A DNA stretch of 64,000 bases from an uncultured Tateyamaria sp. (GTDB taxonomy: Bacteria; Pseudomonadota; Alphaproteobacteria; Rhodobacterales; Rhodobacteraceae): NCBI RefSeq assembly GCF_947503705.1, contig NZ_CANNES010000011.1, forward strand, positions 1 through 64,000. Direction: 5' to 3'. A program made the translations under genes and the position numbers. The notes beneath the pieces were generated by a model. The model searched no databases. It was not told the origin of the DNA and saw only the letters and a program-made list of their open reading frames with translations. Of this stretch, positions 52,786-60,869 are shown one piece after another; position 1 is the stretch's first letter, and each line of letters starts with the position of its first letter.

Positions 52786-53547
52786 TTAACCCGTTTTGCC
52801 TGTGGCGGTGGGCGCGTTCCATCCCAGGTCAGTGGCCAGGCCATGTGCGATCCAGGCAATTTGTGGCCCAATCTTGGCACGAAAGGCAGGTGTAAACACC
52901 CGTACCGATCCGGTTGCACCGATCGACATCGTGGCGCCCGGGCCATTTGGCGCAAGTGGGGCTGCCACCGAACACATGCCGCGCTCGATCTCTTCCACGC
53001 ATTCCGCGAAGCCGCGGGCGCGGATATTTGCAAGCTCAACTTCCAAGTCCTTAACAGACGTGAGCGTATGTTCGGTATAGGCGCGCAGCTGGCCCGCCAG
53101 GTCGCGCGTCAGAAACCCATCGGGAGCAAATGCGGCGACAGCCTTGGAACATGAACAGGCATGAAGCGGTCGTTTGCCCAAGCCGGGATGAAGATAGGAA
53201 ACCCCTGTCTCCGGCGTTTCGACATGAATGATTTCGACCGATTTGCCGCGCATCCGCGACAGGAAAAACGCGGTGCCATGTATGGCAGCGGCCTGTTTCA
53301 GTGCGGGCGCAATGACCTCGAGCAGGGCTTCATCGGACTGGTTGCTTTGCGTGATGCGCCGCAGACGCGCACCGATGGTGAACTGGCCACGCCCCACAGG
53401 CTCAAGCAAGCCCGCGCCGACCAGGTCCTGAACCAATCGATAGGCAGATGGTTTGGGCAGGTCCGAATGGGCACAGATTTCGGCCACAGTCGCCATGCCC
53501 TTCTGCCCGACCACTTCAAGGATATGGGTGAGCCGTTCGAGGTGCAT
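52786..53547 (-). CDS. IclR-family transcriptional regulator
   Basis: 253 residues from the ATG at 53547 (MHLERLTHILEVVGQKG). An N-terminal winged helix (MATVAEICAHSDLPKPSAYRLVQDLVGAGLLEP) is followed by the IclR ligand-binding domain, with the usual C-terminal G-x-GATMSIGATGSVRVFTPAF region. It is divergent from the methanethiol oxidase gene and upstream of the LodA/LodB pair on the same strand, so either unit could be controlled. The TTNNGAGAAT repeats in the divergent spacer are candidate operators. The effector is unknown. Confidence 0.88.
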   Translation of the reverse strand: MHLERLTHILEVVGQKGMATVAEICAHSDLPKPSAYRLVQDLVGAGLLEPVGRGQFTIGARLRRITQSNQSDEALLEVIAPALKQAAAIHGTAFFLSRMRGKSVEIIHVETPETGVSYLHPGLGKRPLHACSCSKAVAAFAPDGFLTRDLAGQLRAYTEHTLTSVKDLEVELANIRARGFAECVEEIERGMCSVAAPLAPNGPGATMSIGATGSVRVFTPAFRAKIGPQIAWIAHGLATDLGWNAPTATGKTG

Positions 53548-53557
53548 ATTTTTACCT

Positions 53558-53588
53558 TGTGAGAATCTGAATATCAAATTACGAGAAT
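53558..53588. promoter_or_regulatory. Paired TTNNGAGAAT direct repeats (candidate IclR operator)
   Basis: TTGTGAGAAT (53558-53567) and TTACGAGAAT (53579-53588) are 21 bp apart, two helical turns, in the 70-bp space between the iclR and mtoX-like starts. A third copy is in front of the LodA-like gene. The assignment to the IclR protein is inferred from position. Confidence 0.5.
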
Positions 53589-53617
53589 AGGAATATGATC
53601 GCAAGGGAGGATCGGTG

Positions 53618-54976
53618 ATGATGGACGGCGCATGTTGTGGCCCGGGCTATGCCAGCCCGGCCGAAGCCATCAAGGCCCCCCGCGAAAAGCTGCTTTATAC
53701 CATTGCCATCTACACGGGCACCGGGATTCAAAAACCCGACTATCTGGCCACGGTCGATGCCGATCCCGACAGCCCGACCTATTCCCAAGTAATCCACCGG
53801 CTGGAAATGCCCGGCATCGGGGATGAGTTGCACCATATGGGTTGGAACGCCTGTTCGTCTTGTCACGATGATGCAGGGATGAGCCGGAAATACTTGCTGG
53901 TGCCCGGCGTGCGGTCCAACAATATCCACGTGATCGATACGGCCACCGACCCTTTTGCGCCGCGCCTGCACAAAGTGATCGACGGGGCCGAGATCAAATC
54001 CAAAACCAACCTTAGCGGGCCGCACACGGTGCACTGCCTCGGCTCCGAGATCATCATTTCCTTTCTGGGAGATGCGCGGGGCGAGGCGCCGGGCGGTTAT
54101 CTGCACTTAAACAAGGATTTCGAGATAGTCGGCCGTTGGGAAGAGACCATGGGCGACATCCCGTTCAGCTATGATTTCTGGTATCAGCCACGCCACAACG
54201 TCATGGTCAGTTCAGAATGGGCGGCGCCCAATACGTTCATGCCAGGTTTTGACCTTGAGGAAGTGGGGCACCTGAAATATGGCCGCCGCCTGCACATCTG
54301 GGATTTCGAGGCACGTAAACCGGTTGAGACGATGTACCTCGGCGAGGATGGGTTGATCCCACTTGAGGTGAAATTCCTGCACGATCCCGACAGCAGCCAC
54401 GGCTTTTGTGGCGCAGCGCTTAGCGCCAATGTGATCCACTTCTGGAAGTCCGAGGCGGGCAAATGGGAGTGGGAAAAGATCATCGACATCGAGAACGAGC
54501 CGCATCCCGAATGGCCCATCCCTGTCCCGGGCGTCATGTCTGCGATCCTTGTTTCCATGGACGACAAATACCTCTACCTCAACAACTGGCTGCACGGTGA
54601 CATGCGCCAATACAACATCGAGGATCCGCACAATCCGGTGCTGACGGGGCAGGTCTGGATGGGGGGGCTTTTGGGCAAGGCGCCGGAGGTCAACGGTGTC
54701 AAGGTTGCTGGTGGACCGCAGATGTACCAGCTGAGCCTTGATGGCAAACGGCTCTATGTCACGACCTCGCTCTTTTCGACTTGGGACAATCAGTTTTATC
54801 CCGAAATTCGGACCCAAGGCGGCGTTATGCTGATGATTGACTGCGACGTGGAAAATGGCGGGATGAGCATCAATAAGGATTTCATCGTCGACTTTGGCCA
54901 GGAACCCAACGGACCTAGCCGTTGCCACGAAACTCGCTATCCCGGCGGTGACTGCACCAGCGACATCTGGCTGTGA
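53618..54976 (+). CDS. mtoX: Methanethiol oxidase (SBP56 family)
   Basis: 452 residues, the normal size for SBP56/MtoX, from the second of three in-frame starts (GTG at 53615, ATG at 53618 and 53621), with AAGGGAGG upstream. Family landmarks include the GYASPAEAIKAPREKLLY start, NACSSCHDD, SNNIHVIDT and the SHGFCGAALSANVIHF motif. MtoX oxidises methanethiol to formaldehyde, H2S and H2O2 with copper, a step in DMS/DMSP sulphur cycling in roseobacters (family knowledge). No signal peptide is visible, while some orthologues are periplasmic. The symbol rests on family resemblance and neighbours. The ferredoxin GTG overlaps its stop. Confidence 0.9.
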   Translation: MMDGACCGPGYASPAEAIKAPREKLLYTIAIYTGTGIQKPDYLATVDADPDSPTYSQVIHRLEMPGIGDELHHMGWNACSSCHDDAGMSRKYLLVPGVRSNNIHVIDTATDPFAPRLHKVIDGAEIKSKTNLSGPHTVHCLGSEIIISFLGDARGEAPGGYLHLNKDFEIVGRWEETMGDIPFSYDFWYQPRHNVMVSSEWAAPNTFMPGFDLEEVGHLKYGRRLHIWDFEARKPVETMYLGEDGLIPLEVKFLHDPDSSHGFCGAALSANVIHFWKSEAGKWEWEKIIDIENEPHPEWPIPVPGVMSAILVSMDDKYLYLNNWLHGDMRQYNIEDPHNPVLTGQVWMGGLLGKAPEVNGVKVAGGPQMYQLSLDGKRLYVTTSLFSTWDNQFYPEIRTQGGVMLMIDCDVENGGMSINKDFIVDFGQEPNGPSRCHETRYPGGDCTSDIWL

Positions 54977-55341
54977 CCGAGACGCGGATCATAACCCTTG
55001 CCAACCGCGATGGGGCGACCCACGTGGTAGATGCGCGCCGTCCCTTGCTGGATAGCTTGCGCGAACAGGGGGTTGATCTGCCCTATGGCTGCAAGTACGG
55101 CGGCTGCATCACTTGTGCTGCAAAACTGACCCAAGGTACGGTTGATCAACGCCGTCAGGTTGCGCTGAACAATCGGCAAATCAGTACCGGGTACGTCTTG
55201 TTATGCGTGGCCCGGGCGATCACCGATTGCACGCTGGAGATCGGTGTCGAAAGCCATGACAAACTCTATCGCAACCCTTTCCTCGACCCATTGGAACCGC
55301 ACGAATTGAAAGCCGATATCGCCACTCCGAAGGAGGCCTGA
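54973..55341 (+). CDS. 2Fe-2S ferredoxin
   Basis: 122 residues starting with a GTG that overlaps the MtoX stop (GTGA). The plant-type cluster ligands are C40, C45, C48 (LPYGCKYGGCITC) and C78 (VLLC). A soluble electron carrier, probably for the neighbouring oxidase or an associated reductase not seen here. The overlap implies co-translation. A ferredoxin is not a usual requirement for SBP56, so its partner is uncertain. Confidence 0.88.
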   Translation: MTETRIITLANRDGATHVVDARRPLLDSLREQGVDLPYGCKYGGCITCAAKLTQGTVDQRRQVALNNRQISTGYVLLCVARAITDCTLEIGVESHDKLYRNPFLDPLEPHELKADIATPKEA

Positions 55342-55344
55342 GCC

Positions 55345-55809
55345 ATGCCCGCAACTGCATTGGATGATCTCTATGACTACGACCCGGCATACCTGGCCGA
55401 CATCCTGAAATCGGTCAAGACGATCGCCATGGTCGGGGCCAGTGCGGATAAGACCAAGTTCAGTTATGGGGTGCTGCGGGTCCTGCATGAGACGGGTTAC
55501 GATATGATCCCGGTAAACCCGAACCCTGCGCTCAAGGAGATCCGGGGCATCCCGGCCTATCATTCCTTACACGCCATTGATCGTCCCGTCGACATGGTCG
55601 AGGTTTTCCGACCCAAAGAGGAACTCTATGCCATCACCGAACAAGCCATTGCCATCGGGGCCAAGGTGCTTTGGGGTCAAATCGGGGTCTACGATGATGC
55701 CGCCGCCAAGTTGGCCGAGGATGCGGGGCTGAAAGTTGTGATGAACCGCTGTCCCAAGATCGAGCTTTTTCGCCCTTTCTGGAAACCTCGGCTGGACTTA
55801 GCGATCTAA
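55345..55809 (+). CDS. CoA-binding Rossmann protein
   Basis: 154 residues. The start (LADILKSVKTIAMVGASADK) and VNPNPALKEIRGIPAYHSL, plus VFRPKEELYAITEQAI and VVMNRCPKIE, match the small CoA-binding (YccU-type) family. The usual size is 130-150. It binds CoA in a Rossmann fold; the cellular role is generally unknown. It starts 3 nt after the ferredoxin, so the three genes form one operon, and a link to sulphur metabolism is possible. Confidence 0.88.
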   Translation: MPATALDDLYDYDPAYLADILKSVKTIAMVGASADKTKFSYGVLRVLHETGYDMIPVNPNPALKEIRGIPAYHSLHAIDRPVDMVEVFRPKEELYAITEQAIAIGAKVLWGQIGVYDDAAAKLAEDAGLKVVMNRCPKIELFRPFWKPRLDLAI

Positions 55810-55939
55810 AGACGGGAGTTTTCGGCGCATACACGCCTCGGTAGGCCGTTGGCTGTCGGGTCAGGTTCGGTCATATTGATGTGGCACCCCGAGAACCACC
55901 GACACTTTTGTCTGCAAAGGCGGGGCACTATTGGACCCG

Positions 55940-56566
55940 ATGACAAAAGACATCAACAAACGCCGCCGTCGCAAAGACGCCCGCCCCAGCGAGATCATCG
56001 CGGCCGCCTTCGGCGAGTTTGAAGACAAGGGATTTGGTGGCACGACACTTGGCAGCATAGCCGCGCGGGCCGGGATTTCGCGCACCACAATCTACCTTTA
56101 TTTCGACACCAAGGAAGCGATATTCGAGGCCGCAATGCGAGGCTCTGTCGAACAGACCATCGACGCGGCTGCCATGGTTGTTCAGCAGGCTCATGGGGAC
56201 TTTCGCACTGTCTTTTCCCATGTGGTGGATATGATTTATGCGCGCCTGGTAACGGGGGATGCGTCTGTCTTGCTGCGGGTTCTGGTTGCCGAAGGGCACG
56301 AAATGCAAAGCCTGGTGGCGCTTTATCGGCACGAGATTCTGAGCAAAGGTGAAAGCACAATCCGCGCCCTGATCGAACGGGGCATTGCGGCAGGTGAGCT
56401 TGCCGAAGAGGCGCGCAGCTATGATGTTCGGCTGCTGGTGTCTCCCGCAATTTTTGTAGCGATCTGGATGCGGGTCTTTGCGCAGGTTGAACCGCTTGAG
56501 GTTGACGCGTTCAAGGCCTCGCATATCAAACTGGTTTGCGACGCTTTGATCCAGTCCAAAGCCTAG
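55940..56566 (+). CDS. TetR-family transcriptional regulator
   Basis: 208 residues from the ATG at 55940; a TTG nine bases before gives three more. The N-terminal helix-turn-helix (SEIIAAAFGEFEDKGFGGTTLGSIAARAGISRTTIYLYFDTKEAIF) is a standard TetR DNA-binding domain, and a helical ligand-binding part follows. It converges with cysG, the stops overlapping by 4 nt. Target genes are unknown; the operon on either side is a candidate. Confidence 0.9.
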   Translation: MTKDINKRRRRKDARPSEIIAAAFGEFEDKGFGGTTLGSIAARAGISRTTIYLYFDTKEAIFEAAMRGSVEQTIDAAAMVVQQAHGDFRTVFSHVVDMIYARLVTGDASVLLRVLVAEGHEMQSLVALYRHEILSKGESTIRALIERGIAAGELAEEARSYDVRLLVSPAIFVAIWMRVFAQVEPLEVDAFKASHIKLVCDALIQSKA

Positions 56567-57948
56567 ACCGCCTGCAAATGCCCGCGCATTGACACAGGTT
56601 CATCCCGCAGCATGAGGGTGAGGATGGCAGGGCTGGTGATCCCGGCGCGTTCCAGCGAAGCGGTCAGTTCGTCGGCCCGGCATGTCTCGATCTTTTGATC
56701 TGGGCGTTGGGCGTTGGCCACGATCTGCACATCCACTAAGGCGGCCAAACCATCGGCACGCAGACGCGCCTCGATCTGGGGGGCTGCGGACACGCCCATA
56801 TAGACAACAACGCGGCTGCGCTTTTGCAGAAAATGCATCCAGTCAGGGGTGGCATTATCCTCCGCCGTCTGGCCCGTGGTCAGCACAAGCGTGTCGTTGC
56901 GTCCCCGTTCCGTCAAAAAGCCGCCTGTGGCCGCCGCGGCCCCGCTGGCCGCCGTAACCCCGGGCACAATCTCATAGGTTACGCCCACAGCCTTCAACGC
57001 ATCCGCCTCTTCGGCGCCGCGCGCAAAGATCCCCGGATCACCGCATTTCAGGCGCACGACACGTTCGCCCGCGAGGGCCGCCGCCACCAAGACGGCGTTG
57101 ATTTTGTCCTGTGGCCAACTGTGACAACCAGGCGCTTTGCCCACGTAGACCCGGCGCGCATCGCGGCGCGCCAGTTCCAGCACTTGCGGATCAATCAGCC
57201 GGTCATAGAATATCACATCCGCCTCTTGCAGGCGTTTAACGCCGCGCAGGGTGATCAAGTCGCTGCTCCCCGGTCCGGCACCCACAAGGGCCACGGGGGC
57301 GGGGGCGGCCTCGGAAAATTCGCCCGTCGCAATCGCGTCTTTCAGCATCCGCGCTGCATGCTGTTCCGCACCGGCCTGATGTTGCGCCCGCACAGGGCCA
57401 TTGAACACCCACCGCCACAGATCGCGGCGCATGCGCGGGCTGAGCCGTTGCGCGGCAAAGCTGCGTAAGCGGCCCGCGAGAGCGGCCAGATCGCCCAGGC
57501 GCGGCTCCAGCATATCTTCGACCTTGGTCTTGATTTGGCGGGCCAAGACCGGGGCCGTCCCTTCAGTGCCGATAGCCACGACCACTGGATCACGGTCTAC
57601 AATGGATGGGGTGATCGCATCACACAGCTCCGGCTGATCCACCACGTTGACAGTGGCACCTGCGCATTTGGCGAGGGCGTGTAGGGCCGCATCCATCCCC
57701 GGGCAACCTGTTGCGACAAAGACGAGAGCGGTGTCCGCGAAATGGGCGGCTGTGATGGAGGTGGCGGTCCAGGTGATGCGACCCCGATCGGCCAAGTCCT
57801 GCAACTCCGCGTCAAGGCTTTGGGCGAGAACTTCGACCTGAGCATCGGTTTTGAGGATCAGGCGACACTTTTGCGCGGCCTGTTCGCCGCCGCCAACGAT
57901 GACGACGCGGCGGTCGGTCATGGTCAGGAACATGGGAAAGGTTTTCAT
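56563..57948 (-). CDS. cysG: Siroheme synthase
   Basis: 461 residues, bifunctional. Residues 1-150 form the precorrin-2 dehydrogenase/ferrochelatase part, with the NAD motif VVIVGGGEQAAQKC. The rest is the uroporphyrinogen-III methyltransferase, with VGAGPGSSDLITLRG and a GDPGIFARGAEE motif. It supplies siroheme to the nitrite reductase NirB. It is last in the assimilatory operon, 12 nt after the NasA gene. Size and order are typical. Confidence 0.93.
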   Translation of the reverse strand: MKTFPMFLTMTDRRVVIVGGGEQAAQKCRLILKTDAQVEVLAQSLDAELQDLADRGRITWTATSITAAHFADTALVFVATGCPGMDAALHALAKCAGATVNVVDQPELCDAITPSIVDRDPVVVAIGTEGTAPVLARQIKTKVEDMLEPRLGDLAALAGRLRSFAAQRLSPRMRRDLWRWVFNGPVRAQHQAGAEQHAARMLKDAIATGEFSEAAPAPVALVGAGPGSSDLITLRGVKRLQEADVIFYDRLIDPQVLELARRDARRVYVGKAPGCHSWPQDKINAVLVAAALAGERVVRLKCGDPGIFARGAEEADALKAVGVTYEIVPGVTAASGAAAATGGFLTERGRNDTLVLTTGQTAEDNATPDWMHFLQKRSRVVVYMGVSAAPQIEARLRADGLAALVDVQIVANAQRPDQKIETCRADELTASLERAGITSPAILTLMLRDEPVSMRGHLQAV

Positions 57949-57960
57949 CAGCGGTCTCCG

Positions 57961-60537
57961 TTATTCAGCGGCGAGGGCTTGGGGGCTGGTTGCCAAGAGT
58001 GCCGCCAGTTCGGGTTTGCACGACCCGCAATTTGTGCCGGCCCCGGTGCAGGTGGCCAACTCGTCCAGTGTGGCGACCCCTTCGGCGATGGCGGTACGCA
58101 GCGTATTGATGCCCACGGACATGCAGGAACAGACGGTGGCACCGGGATCTGGGCGGCCGGGTTCGGGCAGGCCTGACAAGTCGATGATCCCCTGGCCCGG
58201 TGTTCCGATTTGGGAAATAACGTGGGTGCGCGACACCGCGACCGGGTCAGGTGCGATAAACAGCAACGCGCTTTGAACGCCGTTTGTGCGCAGCGCGAGA
58301 CGGCGCAGGCCCGTCATCGGATCATCTAACTGCGTAACATCGCCTTCAAAGGGTCCAATCAACGCGCGCAGCATGTCTTCGGGCGCGTCAGCCTTTGTGT
58401 CACCGGCCAATTCGGCCTGCCAGCCAGTGCTTGTGCGTGCAACGGCACAATATGCGCCTTCGGGCATGATCTCAGAACGGGAGGCCAGAAACCCATACCA
58501 TTTTGCATCAAACCGGGCAGCCGTGACGGTTGCGGCCTTGAGCGCAGGTTGCCCAGACACGGGATCGGTGCCGGTGTGCACAACCCCATTTACCCAACCC
58601 GACGCACTGCGCTGCCGCGTCCAGTGCATCGGGGCAAAGAGCTGGCCACGGGCCAATTTGGTCGAGAGCAGGGCACGGAAAACTCCGTGATCCTCACCTG
58701 CACTCAGGCGGATCAACATGGCTTCGGTCACCCCCAACGGCTCAGCGTCCCGAGGATGAATTTCGACGTAAGGCTCGGCCAGGTGATTGCCGAGGCGTGG
58801 GGCTTTGCCCGTGCGGGTCATGGTGTGCCACTGATCGCGAATGCGACCTGTGTTGAGGCGGAAACCGGTTGTTTCGGTGACCTCTGGTGCATGGACTGCG
58901 AGCATCCGCGCCTTGCCATCGGGGTGAAAGAACCCGCCATTTGCGAAAAAACGTGTGCTGTTCCGCGGCCATTGCGTCGGGATCAGAGCGGCATAATCCG
59001 CGTCGGCAAAGATGCTGAGGTCGAGGTCACGGCCAAAGCCCGCAGTAGCCGTCGACAGGGCCACATATTCCGCAAATATCTCGGCAGGGCCGTCAAAGGC
59101 AAACGCGTCGGCCCAGCCCATTCGCGCAGCCACATCGCTGATGATTTTCCAATCTGGTCGCGCTTGGCCGGGCGCGGGTAAAAAGGCGCGTTGCCGCGAA
59201 ATCCGACGCTCTGAGTTGGTGACGGTTCCGTCCTTTTCGCCCCATCCTGTGGCGGGCAACAGCACGTCGGCCAGATCGCCGGTATCCGTGCGTGCCATGA
59301 TGTCGGACACGACTGTAAAGGGTACGGCGGTGATGGCGTCGGCCACCTTGTTGGCCCCTGGCAGGCTGACCGCCGGATTGGTGGACATGACCCACAGCGC
59401 CTTGATCTTTCCATTCGCACAAGCCTCGAAGAGGTCAACAGCTTTGAGGCCTGCCGTGGTGCAGATTGTGGGGCTGTCCCAAAAACCTTGGACCGCATCG
59501 CGGTGATCCGCATTCTCGATGTCGAGGTGATTGGCCAACATATTGGCGAGGCCGCCCACTTCGCGGCCACCCATCGCATTGGGCTGGCCGGTGACGGAGA
59601 AGGGGCCGCAGCCGGGCTTGCCGATCCGGCCCGTGGCCAGATGACAATTCAGGATCGCATTGACCTTGTCCGCACCCGATGTGGATTGGTTCACGCCCTG
59701 CGAGTAGACGGTCACAACCTTTTGCGTGCCGGCCCACATCGTATAGAATTGGGCCAGATCATGTGCGGACAGACCGGTCTGCGTCGCGTCAGTGGCGGCG
59801 GCCGCAAAAAGTGCGCTTTCGAACCCGGCCACATGTGCATTCACGTAAGATCGATTTACGTGCCCGGCATCTGAGAGATGTGCGAGCAAGCCATTGAACA
59901 GGGCCACATCCCCGTCCGGCGCAATCTGTAGATGCAGATCGGCCAATTCGGTTGTTGCCGTGCGTCGGGGATCAATATTCACAACCCGCATCCCGGGACG
60001 TGCCGCCTTGGCTGCTGCGATGCGCTGATGCAGCACCGGATGGCACCAGGCAAGGTTGGAGCCGACAACCACGATCAAGTCTGCTTCTTCAAGGTCCTCA
60101 TAAGTGCCCGGGACGGTATCGGTGCCAAAGGCACGTTTATGACCGGCAACTGATGACGCCATACAAAGCCTTGAATTCGTGTCAATATTGGCTGAACCGA
60201 TAAAGCCTTTCATCAGCTTGTTGGCCACATAGTAATCTTCGGTCAACAGTTGACCTGACACGTAAAACGCCACGCTGTCAGGGCCGTGTTCGCGTATGGC
60301 CGCCTGAAACTGTGCCGCAACAAGGTCCAGCGCAGTCTCCCAATCCGTCTCTTGCCCACCAACAATTGGTGCCAGCAACCGGCCCGACAACTCAATAGTC
60401 TCTCCCAGTGCGGCCCCTTTAGAACACAAGCGCCCAAAGTTGGCCGGATGATCAGGATCGCCGGTCACCGTCCCATCAGCCGAGGCCAAAACCCCGCAAC
60501 CCACCCCGCAATAGGGACATGTGGTGCGCGTTTTCAT
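57961..60537 (-). CDS. nasA: Assimilatory nitrate reductase catalytic subunit
   Basis: 858 residues. N-terminal 4Fe-4S cluster ligands (CPYCGVGCGVL, then FGRLCSKG) lead into the molybdopterin-guanine-dinucleotide oxidoreductase domains (WCHPVLHQRIAAAK, LPATGWGEKDGTVTNSERR). The last 60 residues add a BFD-like 2Fe-2S domain (CSCMSVGINTLRTAIAEG and TNCGSCKPELAAL), as in NasA/NasC forms that take electrons from a carrier. It reduces nitrate to nitrite in the cytoplasm. The ATG overlaps the nirD stop by 4 nt. Confidence 0.94.
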   Translation of the reverse strand: MKTRTTCPYCGVGCGVLASADGTVTGDPDHPANFGRLCSKGAALGETIELSGRLLAPIVGGQETDWETALDLVAAQFQAAIREHGPDSVAFYVSGQLLTEDYYVANKLMKGFIGSANIDTNSRLCMASSVAGHKRAFGTDTVPGTYEDLEEADLIVVVGSNLAWCHPVLHQRIAAAKAARPGMRVVNIDPRRTATTELADLHLQIAPDGDVALFNGLLAHLSDAGHVNRSYVNAHVAGFESALFAAAATDATQTGLSAHDLAQFYTMWAGTQKVVTVYSQGVNQSTSGADKVNAILNCHLATGRIGKPGCGPFSVTGQPNAMGGREVGGLANMLANHLDIENADHRDAVQGFWDSPTICTTAGLKAVDLFEACANGKIKALWVMSTNPAVSLPGANKVADAITAVPFTVVSDIMARTDTGDLADVLLPATGWGEKDGTVTNSERRISRQRAFLPAPGQARPDWKIISDVAARMGWADAFAFDGPAEIFAEYVALSTATAGFGRDLDLSIFADADYAALIPTQWPRNSTRFFANGGFFHPDGKARMLAVHAPEVTETTGFRLNTGRIRDQWHTMTRTGKAPRLGNHLAEPYVEIHPRDAEPLGVTEAMLIRLSAGEDHGVFRALLSTKLARGQLFAPMHWTRQRSASGWVNGVVHTGTDPVSGQPALKAATVTAARFDAKWYGFLASRSEIMPEGAYCAVARTSTGWQAELAGDTKADAPEDMLRALIGPFEGDVTQLDDPMTGLRRLALRTNGVQSALLFIAPDPVAVSRTHVISQIGTPGQGIIDLSGLPEPGRPDPGATVCSCMSVGINTLRTAIAEGVATLDELATCTGAGTNCGSCKPELAALLATSPQALAAE

Positions 60538-60869
60538 GCGACTTTGCGCGCCGCAAGAAAGGCCGCATCCAGTAGTATCCGGCCGTCTTCAATCCGCGCC
60601 GGGTAGGTCGTCACCTGACCCTCATCCGCGCCCTGCACGAGGCCCGTTTCCAGGGAAATCACCCAATTATGCAGCGGGCAGGTCACGGCGCTGCCGTGCA
60701 CGATCCCTTCGGCCAGCGGCCCTTGCTTGTGAGGGCAGGCATTGTCGAGGGCAAAAACGTCATCTGCCGCCGTGCGAAACACCGCGACACAGCCCGCCCG
60801 CGTCTTGACCACTCGGGCCCCGCGCAGCGGAATGTCCTCGAGGGCGGCGATATCGATCCAGGCGCTCAT
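60534..60869 (-). CDS. nirD: Nitrite reductase small subunit
   Basis: 111 residues from the ATG at 60869; an extra 24-residue N-terminus in the same frame overlaps nirB and is not used. A Rieske-type domain whose cluster ligands are intact (ACPHKQGPLAEG and CPLHNW), so it likely carries a 2Fe-2S cluster; in many NirD proteins these ligands are lost. It pairs with NirB for nitrite-to-ammonia reduction. It overlaps both neighbours by 4 nt. Confidence 0.9.
   Translation of the reverse strand: MSAWIDIAALEDIPLRGARVVKTRAGCVAVFRTAADDVFALDNACPHKQGPLAEGIVHGSAVTCPLHNWVISLETGLVQGADEGQVTTYPARIEDGRILLDAAFLAARKVA

Noticed and set aside
52658-52822. N-terminal extension of the LodA-like protein
   Set aside because: It covers the intergenic region with the regulator site, is unlike the family start and lacks a ribosome-binding site.
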